A stretch of 37,410 bases of DNA from Oscillospiraceae bacterium (GTDB lineage: Bacteria; Bacillota; Clostridia; Oscillospirales; Oscillospiraceae): contig CACWYC010000016.1 in NCBI GenBank assembly GCA_902765025.1, positions 1 through 37,410 on the forward strand. Reading direction: 5' to 3'. The translations under genes were made by a program, and so were the position numbers. Shown here in pieces: positions 32,415 to 37,410 of the stretch. Each line of letters starts with the position of its first letter. Position 1 is the first letter of the stretch. The notes below the pieces were generated by a model that worked only from the letters and a program-made list of their open reading frames with translations, was not told the DNA's origin and made no database searches.

Positions 32415-33711
32415 TAAAGATTCGATTCACAAGCGGGCGGAAATCCACCGCTTACTCCAACGTATGAAAACAGGGCTTGAGGTTGTAAGACATACTCCTT
32501 ACAAAGCTATGCTGGTGGGAACTTATCTGGTGTGCGCTTCGCTGGTCTGGGTATTCCGGGGGCGGTTGTGGGACCTGGATAGCTATGGCATGTTTTTACC
32601 CATTCTGGAAGCGACTATCAACCTTTTGGTTCCCCTTTATGCTGTGGGCGGCCTTTTAGCTTTCCTGGCGCTCCTCGGAACACCCCGGGGCAGCAAAGCA
32701 GCAAAGGAGGGACTGCAGAAAGTGGGCCTTGTCAACCATGCTGGGGAGGCCCCTGCTCTCATAGCCAAGCGGCAGGACAGGGCAAACCCACGGCTGACAA
32801 TCTGGGAGTTTGACCCCTGCGGAATACCTCTGGGCGAGTGGGAGGACAAACGGGCCAGGATTGAAACGGCCCTGGATATTACCATCGCAAAGATGACTTG
32901 GGCGGACGGGCGAAAACTTATTCATGTTTATGCCGTCCCGGCGAAATGTGATTTCCCGGCCCTGCTCCCCTGGAAAGACAAGTACCTGTCCCCGGATAGT
33001 TTTGTTTTGGTGCTGGGAGAAAGCCTAACAGGGCTGGTGACGGTCAACCTTGCAAATATCCCTCATATCCTGCTGGGCGGATCTACGGGCAGCGGAAAGA
33101 GTGTACTGCTGAAACTGCTGCTCATGCAGTCACTTCGCAAAGGAGCAGAAGTCTACATAGCTGATTTCAAGGGTGGCGTGGACTTCCCCAATGTCTGGCG
33201 TCAAAAATGTCGGATGTGCTTCACCGAGAAAGACTTGCTCTATACACTGGAGCAGATTGTGGCGGTGCTGGAGTACCGCAAAGAACGGTTGGCAGAAACC
33301 GGGTGTTCTGACCTTGACACATACAATGATGTTACGGGGGACAACCTGCCTAGAATTGTGTTCGCCTGTGACGAGGTCGCAGAGTTGCTGGACAAGGCAG
33401 GCAGGAGTAAGGAAGAAAAGGAGTGGTTGGGCCAGATTGAGAGCAGACTTGCCACCCTTGCACGCCTGGGACGGGCATTTGGAATCCATCTTATCCTCGC
33501 CACGCAGCGCCCGGACGCCAGCATTCTTCCCGGTCAAATCAAGAACAACCTAAATTTCCGGGTGTGCGGTAGGGCCGACAATGTTCTTTCTCAAATCATA
33601 CTGGACAGCACCAACGCCGCCGAACAGATTCCCAAGGATGCAACAGGCCGTTTTATCATCGGAGACGGCACTGTATTCCAGGCTTACTTGCTGGACGAAA
33701 AGCAGTTGTGA
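32401..33711 (+). CDS. FtsK/SpoIIIE-type coupling ATPase (TcpA-like)
   Basis: 436 residues. Two membrane helices (about 37-55 and 67-92) precede an FtsK-type ATPase with Walker A GSTGSGKS (227-234), Walker B IVFACDEVAELL, and the ATQRPDASILPGQIKNN motif typical of the family. In Tn916/ICEBs1-like elements such TcpA proteins link the relaxase-DNA complex to the conjugation channel. Overlap with rep (14 bases) implies coupled synthesis. It is too short for a chromosome-segregating FtsK, and the C-terminal gamma domain is absent. The likely role is delivering the Rep-DNA intermediate to a helper element's channel. Confidence 0.9.
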   Translation: MTRNDKDSIHKRAEIHRLLQRMKTGLEVVRHTPYKAMLVGTYLVCASLVWVFRGRLWDLDSYGMFLPILEATINLLVPLYAVGGLLAFLALLGTPRGSKAAKEGLQKVGLVNHAGEAPALIAKRQDRANPRLTIWEFDPCGIPLGEWEDKRARIETALDITIAKMTWADGRKLIHVYAVPAKCDFPALLPWKDKYLSPDSFVLVLGESLTGLVTVNLANIPHILLGGSTGSGKSVLLKLLLMQSLRKGAEVYIADFKGGVDFPNVWRQKCRMCFTEKDLLYTLEQIVAVLEYRKERLAETGCSDLDTYNDVTGDNLPRIVFACDEVAELLDKAGRSKEEKEWLGQIESRLATLARLGRAFGIHLILATQRPDASILPGQIKNNLNFRVCGRADNVLSQIILDSTNAAEQIPKDATGRFIIGDGTVFQAYLLDEKQL

Positions 33712-33721
33712 GGTGTTTTCC

Positions 33722-33922
33722 ATGGCGCATGAGATCCCTATTTGGCATAAAGCTAATCTCACTTTGGAGGAGGCATCTGCCTACTATAACATTGGCATCA
33801 ACAAGCTGAGGCAGATGACAGATACCAGAGAGTGCGAGAAATACGTGCTTTGGGTAGGAAATCGCCGCTTAATCAAGCGGGAACCATTTGAGGCATATCT
33901 TCAAAGTGAATATTCCATTTGA
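33722..33922 (+). CDS. xis: Excisionase (Tn916 Xis-like)
   Basis: 66 residues, the usual size, with GAGGTG before the ATG. Small winged-helix DNA-binding protein: LTLEEASAYYNIGINKLRQM and then GNRRLIKREPFEAYL, the pattern of Tn916-type excisionases. It bends the element ends and favours excision by the integrase encoded just downstream. It follows the coupling ATPase gene by 10 bases. Confidence 0.9.
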   Translation: MAHEIPIWHKANLTLEEASAYYNIGINKLRQMTDTRECEKYVLWVGNRRLIKREPFEAYLQSEYSI

Positions 33923-33929
33923 GTGGCAA

Positions 33930-33979
33930 AAAGCGCCCGAGTATGCTATGATAAATGTATCATACATATCGGGCGCTTT
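33930..33979 (+). terminator. Hairpin between xis and int with an internal promoter
   Basis: AAAGCGCCCGA (33930-33940) pairs with TCGGGCGCTTT (33969-33979). Inside, TATGATA pairs with TATCATA. TGC plus TATGAT (33947-33952) is an extended -10, with a weak TGGCAA -35 at 17 bases, so int can be transcribed separately. Confidence 0.55.
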
Positions 33980-33999
33980 CCCGGAAAGGAGTGTGCATT

Positions 34000-35157
34000 G
34001 TGTTGGGAAGGCGCAAAGATAGAAATGGCCGAGTATTGAAAACAGGTGAGAATCAGCGCAAAAATGGCACTTATGAATATCGCTATACAGATAGTTATGG
34101 ACAAGTGCATTCTATTTACGCTAAAACATTAGAAGATCTTCGGAAAAAGGAAAGCGCAATCCAACGCGACCTCGCCGATGGAATCGACTATGCTGCCGGT
34201 GAAATACCAGTAGCTGATTTGGTAGACCGCTATATGAACCTGAAGCGCGATGTTGGGCATAATACGAAGCGGGCCTATGGAACCGTCATTAACCGGATTA
34301 AGGAATCTGAGTTTGGGCAGATGAAGGTGAGAAATGTTAAGCCGTCTGATGCCAAACGATTCTACATTGATCTGCACGATTCCGGAAGTAAACGTAACAC
34401 AATCTCTATCTACCATAGTGTACTACGGCCTGCCTTCGAGATGGCTGTCGATGATGACATGATTCGCAAAAATCCGTTCAAATTTAAGGTGTCCGATATT
34501 ATTCCAGATGATGCGGTGAAAAGAACGGCACTCACCAAGCAGCAGCAGGAAGATTATCTTCGTTTTATTCAGGAGAACGGACAGGATAATTACTATGACG
34601 ATATAATGATTCTAATAGGCACCGGATTGCGGGTCAGTGAGTTATACGGTCTTACCAGCAAAGACGTGGACTTCAAAAAAAAGCTCATCTTTATCAACCA
34701 CCAACTCTGTCGGACAGCAGAAAAACCTTATTTTGTAAAAGCACCTAAGACCTGCAGCGGTGTTCGGTGTATTCCTATGAGCGATTTTGTCTACATGGCG
34801 TTAAAGCGTGTTATGGCAAGCCGGCAGACTCCAGCAGTAGAACCTCTGGTAGATGGGTACAGCGGCTTTCTCTTCCTGGATAAATCCGGGATGCCAAAGG
34901 TTGCTATGCACTTGGAAAACTATATGCGGGGAATGCAGGAAAAGATAAATAGGATGTACGGAAAATCTTTTCCGCGTGTAACTCCTCATGTGCTGCGCCA
35001 TACGTTCTGTACCAATATGCAGCGAGCCGGGATCGATGTAAAAAGCCTGCAATATCTTATGGGGCATTCCAATGTCAGCGTGACATTAGATGTCTATTCG
35101 CATGTTGACTTTCAAGCGGTTGAAGAGGCATTTGGCAAGGCAGTCTCCAATCTATAG
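34000..35157 (+). CDS. int: Tyrosine integrase of the element
   Basis: 385 residues from a GTG at 34000 with AAAGGAG 8 bases before it. An N-terminal arm-binding domain (KNGTYEYRYTDSYGQVHSIY) is followed by a SAM-like core-binding domain (about 70-165) and the catalytic domain with Arg211 (GTGLRVSEL), His330 and Arg333 (HVLRHTF), His356 and nucleophile Tyr366 (DVYSHV). All catalytic residues are present. It is of the Tn916 Int type and sits at the right end, 168 bases from the right core site. It should recombine the two 18-bp cores, with Xis for excision. Confidence 0.96.
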   Translation: MLGRRKDRNGRVLKTGENQRKNGTYEYRYTDSYGQVHSIYAKTLEDLRKKESAIQRDLADGIDYAAGEIPVADLVDRYMNLKRDVGHNTKRAYGTVINRIKESEFGQMKVRNVKPSDAKRFYIDLHDSGSKRNTISIYHSVLRPAFEMAVDDDMIRKNPFKFKVSDIIPDDAVKRTALTKQQQEDYLRFIQENGQDNYYDDIMILIGTGLRVSELYGLTSKDVDFKKKLIFINHQLCRTAEKPYFVKAPKTCSGVRCIPMSDFVYMALKRVMASRQTPAVEPLVDGYSGFLFLDKSGMPKVAMHLENYMRGMQEKINRMYGKSFPRVTPHVLRHTFCTNMQRAGIDVKSLQYLMGHSNVSVTLDVYSHVDFQAVEEAFGKAVSNL

Positions 35158-35189
35158 TCCTTTTGCTTCCTGCGAAAACATTAGTCTGC

Positions 35190-35209
35190 TTACCATAAAA
35201 CTTACCATT
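35190..35209. promoter_or_regulatory. Candidate integrase arm site, right
   Basis: TTACCATAAAACTTACCATT holds two TTACCA units and closely resembles 24256-24274 at the other end. Confidence 0.5.
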
Positions 35210-35324
35210 TTCAGCGGGTAAGATATGTAGACTATCGTAGAGAATATTGAAAAGAAATGACAGAATTTAATACATATCCCTCCTTTTCTCTACGTATCTC
35301 TTTTTGAAAACCGTAATTCCCCAA

Positions 35325-35342
35325 GGGCGGCATGTATTAAGC
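35325..35342. repeat. attR, right 18-bp core
   Basis: Identical to 24185-24202. Bases just outside differ on both sides. Confidence 0.9.
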
Positions 35343-35357
35343 CGAAACCTGAGTTAC

Positions 35358-35402
35358 CCAAAGGGGCGCCGCTCCAGCGGCGCCCCTTTGGCTTTCTCTT
35401 TT
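35358..35402 (+). terminator. Original groEL terminator, displaced by the element
   Basis: A 16-base arm CCAAAGGGGCGCCGCT (35358-35373) and its complement (35376-35391) are followed by TTTCTCTTTTTT. It lies 18 bases after the stop-codon copy in attR, where groEL would have ended before insertion. Confidence 0.88.
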
Positions 35403-35428
35403 TTGGCGGTAAAATGCGTGAAAAAGTG

Positions 35429-35457
35429 TTGACAAGGCGGCAAGGATATGCTATATT
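35429..35457 (+). promoter_or_regulatory. Strong promoter of the tRNA operon
   Basis: TTGACA (35429-35434), 17 bases, TATATT (35452-35457), with extended -10 TGC. Confidence 0.92.
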
Positions 35458-35482
35458 AATTCGTGCCTGTTCGAGGTGATAT

Positions 35483-35559
35483 GGCGGCATAGCTCAGTTG
35501 GCTAGAGCATGCGGTTCATACCCGCAGTGTCCCCGGTTCAAATCCAGGTGCCGCTACCA
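35483..35559 (+). tRNA. tRNA-Met (anticodon CAT)
   Basis: 77 bases with CCA. Anticodon CAT at 35517-35519; stem TGCGG/CCGCA. The acceptor GGCGGCA/TGCCGCT is paired to the end (a G-T pair at 1-72), so it is not the initiator type. It could be elongator Met or the lysidine-modified Ile2; Met is favoured. The T-stem CCCGG/CCAGG has one C-A mismatch. Confidence 0.88.
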
Positions 35560-35561
35560 TC

Positions 35562-35586
35562 GCGGGAGAGGCACTGCCTCTCCCGC
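35562..35586. other. Spacer hairpin between tRNA-Met and tRNA-Glu
   Basis: GCGGGAGAGGC (35562-35572), loop ACT, GCCTCTCCCGC (35576-35586); no T-run. Probably a processing or stability element of the tRNA transcript. A similar one (CGGCAGCCC/GGGCTGCCG, 35690-35711) separates Glu and Val. Confidence 0.6.
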
Positions 35587-35612
35587 CACCACCTCGATCG
35601 GCTCACTGTGAC

Positions 35613-35687
35613 GGCCCGTTGGTCAAGTGGTTAAGACACGGCCCTTTCACGGCTGTAACATGGGTTCGAGTCCCGTACGGGTCACCA
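35613..35687 (+). tRNA. tRNA-Glu (anticodon TTC)
   Basis: 75 bases with CCA. Acceptor GGCCCGT/ACGGGTC; anticodon loop CTTTCAC with TTC at 35646-35648; T-arm GGGTTCGAGTCCC. Confidence 0.95.
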
Positions 35688-35718
35688 TTCGGCAGCCCTG
35701 ACGGGCTGCCGACAATCT

Positions 35719-35795
35719 GGAGGCTTAGCTCAGCTGGTTAGAGCGCCTGCTTCACACGCAGGAGGTCACTGGTTCGAGTCCAGCAGTCTCCACCA
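35719..35795 (+). tRNA. tRNA-Val (anticodon CAC)
   Basis: 77 bases with CCA. Acceptor GGAGGCT/AGTCTCC; stem CCTGC/GCAGG with anticodon CAC at 35753-35755; T-arm CTGGTTCGAGTCCAG. Confidence 0.95.
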
Positions 35796-35830
35796 AACCC
35801 TTGGAAACACAAGGTTTCCAAGGGTTTTTT
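35795..35830 (+). terminator. Terminator of the tRNA operon
   Basis: AAACCCTTGGAAAC pairs with GTTTCCAAGGGTTT (35814-35827), then more T to 35830. Confidence 0.92.
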
Positions 35831-35899
35831 CTATTTTTCTGCAAGACGAGTGACCTCTTAACGATTCGGTGATTTTTGCGTCGTCAGGAGGTCACTTTT

Positions 35900-36302
35900 A
35901 TGGCTAAAATCAAGATGCCAATGACGCTTTGCAGGGACAATTCACTGTCCATCGAGGGGGCTTTTGCCCTGTTCCTGGTGGACTGCTCGGCAAGGGGTCT
36001 GGCGGAAAAAACGAGCCGCACTTATCGGCAGCACTTCAACGGCATGGAGCGGCATTTGGACCTTACCATGCCTTTGGCGCAACTGCGGCGGAGCCACATC
36101 AACGATATGATTGTGGAGATGCGGAAGGAGGAGTTGTCTCCTAACACCATCAGCAGCTATGTGCGGGTCCTTACCACCTTCCTCCATTGGTGTGACAAGG
36201 AGGGGTATTGCCATGTGGAGCCGCCCAAGTTCAAGCAGGTGGAGACGGTAAAGGAGACATACAGCGATGAGGAGCTGCTGGCGCTTCTTCGCCGCCCCTC
36301 CC
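35900..36302 (+). pseudogene. Truncated tyrosine recombinase (N-terminal domain only)
   Basis: From ATG 35900 (AGGAGG 8 bases upstream) about 134 residues match the start of an XerC/D-like recombinase: the SAM-like core-binding domain with GLAEKTSRTYRQHFNGMERH, SPNTISSYVRVLTTFLHWC and the linker ETYSDEELLALLRRPS. The catalytic domain is missing. At about 36302 the frame runs into the MFS gene in the wrong frame and stays open to 36916, so a fusion product would have a meaningless tail. Its ribosome site lies in a 9-bp inverted repeat (AGTGACCTC at 35849, GAGGTCACT at 35888). A remnant of an element that used this tRNA cluster is likely. Confidence 0.8.
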
Positions 36303-37325
36303 CTATACTGGCCGATGACAATCATCGGATACATACTCGATATCGCCGCTGTACCGGCACTTGCGCTGGTCGGCAGTCACGGCTGGATTGCGGCGTGTAT
36401 CCTGCTTGTCATCCAAAGAACGGGAAAGGCTGTCAAGAAACCTGCGAAGGACACAATCATGTCCTTCGCAGCATCGCAGGAAGGTGCGGGAAAGAGCTTT
36501 GGACTTCAGGAGGTTCTGGATCAGATCGGTGCATTTTTGGGTCCGGTATTCCTGTACCTTGTGTTGCTGTTCCGTCAGGACGGCCCCGAACTGCAAAAAT
36601 ACGCAGTCTGTTTTGCCGTGCTGGCAATCCCCGGGGCGATTACGCTGATCCTTCTGCTGTTCACGCGCGCCAGATTCCCGAATCCGGAACAGTTCGAACC
36701 GGAGCCGAAAGAATACGGACCATTCAAACTCAGCGGGGAATTCATCTTCTATATCGCCGGAATCAGTCTGTTCGCGTTCGGTTTCATCGATTATTCCGTT
36801 GTGATCATGCACATCTCCAGGACCTATATGTTCGCATCCGAAACACTCCCTCTTATTTATGCGGGCGCAATGCTGGTAGACGCGGTCGCCGCGCTCGGAT
36901 TCGGTCTTCTGTATGATAAAAAGGGCATCCGTGCACTTGTCTGGTCCACCCTTCTCTCAGCACCGTTCGCGATACTGTTGTTTGCCGGCAAAGGCATCCC
37001 AACGCTTCTGCTCGGAATAGTGATGTGGGGCATCGGCATGGGTGCGCAGGAATCTATCCTCAAGGCCGTGGTTACGAACATCGTTCCGAAACAGAACCGT
37101 GCCACCGGCTACGGGATCTTTGAATGCTCCTTCGGTGTATGCTGGTTCCTTGGAAGCTGGCTCATCGGCGTGCTTTACGATTTCAGCCTGCCGGTCATGA
37201 TCTCGGTATCGGTCGGCGCACAGTTGGCTGCGATACCGTTCTATCTGATAACTTCAAAAAAAACACAGCAACCCGGCTCAATGAGCCATATAAAAAAACT
37301 ACGCCCGGGATCCCAATGTCATTAA
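36303..37325 (+). pseudogene. MFS transporter lacking its N-terminus
   Basis: About 340 residues of a major facilitator. The cytoplasmic loop motif GKAVKKPAKDTIMS and helices such as FIFYIAGISLFAFGF, then GLLYDKKGIRALVWSTLL and GIGMGAQESILKAVVTNIVP, are intact to the stop. Recognisable sequence starts at YWPMTIIGYILD, so the first two or so helices (roughly 60-70 residues) are missing. The frame upstream of 36303 belongs to the recombinase fragment. ATG at 36315 could start a shortened protein but has no good ribosome site. Base composition is lower in GC than the host. The break coincides with the recombinase truncation, pointing to one deletion event. Confidence 0.75.
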
Positions 37326-37343
37326 GATAAGATGACAGGAAAG

Positions 37344-37379
37344 ATACCTCGTACCCAAAGAAGGTGCGGGGTATTTTTT
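37344..37379 (+). terminator. Terminator after the MFS remnant
   Basis: ATACCTCGTACC (37344-37355) pairs with GGTGCGGGGTAT (37363-37374), two G-T pairs, then TTTTT. Confidence 0.85.
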
Positions 37380-37402
37380 CTGAGAAAAATAGAAGAAAAA
37401 GC

Positions 37403-37408
37403 TTGACA
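37403..37408 (+). promoter_or_regulatory. -35 box at the window edge
   Basis: A consensus TTGACA. Its -10 would lie beyond the window, so a plus-strand gene probably follows. Confidence 0.4.
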
Positions 37409-37410
37409 AA

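Noticed and set aside
35900..36916. An intact 338-residue recombinase
   Set aside because: After about 36302 the frame is the transporter DNA read out of frame; no catalytic Arg-His-Arg-Tyr set follows.

Overview
The window is about 37 kb of a GC-rich chromosome from a Gram-positive, anaerobe-type Firmicute. My best guess is a clostridial Oscillospiraceae/Ruminococcaceae relative from a gut. The reasons are strong AGGAGG ribosome sites, SigA-type promoters with extended -10 boxes, a CIRCE-controlled groESL operon, CCA-encoded tRNAs, a phosphoketolase, a CarD regulator, and many short hairpin repeats packed into the intergenic spaces. No species marker is present, so the placement is inference.

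Chromosomal backbone (1-24200). Reading left to right: the N-terminal part of an unrecognised acidic membrane protein and rlmB (both minus); xfp phosphoketolase; a 35-residue membrane microprotein (minus); ftsH; tRNA-Leu; a CarD-family regulator (minus); an MscS channel; a uridine phosphorylase (minus); a small lipoprotein; a ZIP metal transporter; a MarR regulator with a heterodimeric ABC exporter; cytidine deaminase; a minus-strand operon with an HTH-NfeD fusion, an SPFH/stomatin protein and a DUF6440-like protein; an RlmL-like rRNA methyltransferase with a diacylglycerol-kinase-like lipid kinase; and groES-groEL. Pyrimidine salvage (cdd and the uridine phosphorylase) and envelope maintenance (ftsH, SPFH/NfeD, mscS) recur as themes. 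Spaces of 200-800 bases hold two hairpin repeat families (A: five copies; B: eleven copies) and a tandem array of unlike mini-hairpins.

Mobile element (24185-35342). Perfect 18-bp direct repeats, one made of the groEL 3' end, bound an 11.1-kb, visibly more A+T-rich insertion. It separates groEL from what looks like its own terminator at 35358. It carries an XRE repressor with a palindromic operator over its promoter, a type III restriction-modification pair (mod, res), a roughly 400-base structured leader with a 26-codon ORF, a second HTH protein, a small unknown protein, a replication initiator with HUH endonuclease and SF3 helicase domains, an FtsK/TcpA-type coupling ATPase, an excisionase and a tyrosine integrase. 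I read it as an integrative and mobilizable element with defence cargo. The most striking feature is just upstream of rep: a perfect 10-bp hairpin whose 10-base loop contains CAGTATTAC. That fits the NANTATTAC nonanucleotide at the replication origin of eukaryotic CRESS-DNA viruses, and the adjacent Rep has the matching protein motifs.

Right flank (35343-37410). The displaced groEL terminator is followed by a tRNA operon (Met-CAT, Glu-TTC, Val-CAC), a tyrosine recombinase truncated after its N-terminal domain, and an MFS transporter lacking its N-terminus. The last two are joined out of frame at about 36302, marking an older deletion or rearrangement next to the tRNAs.
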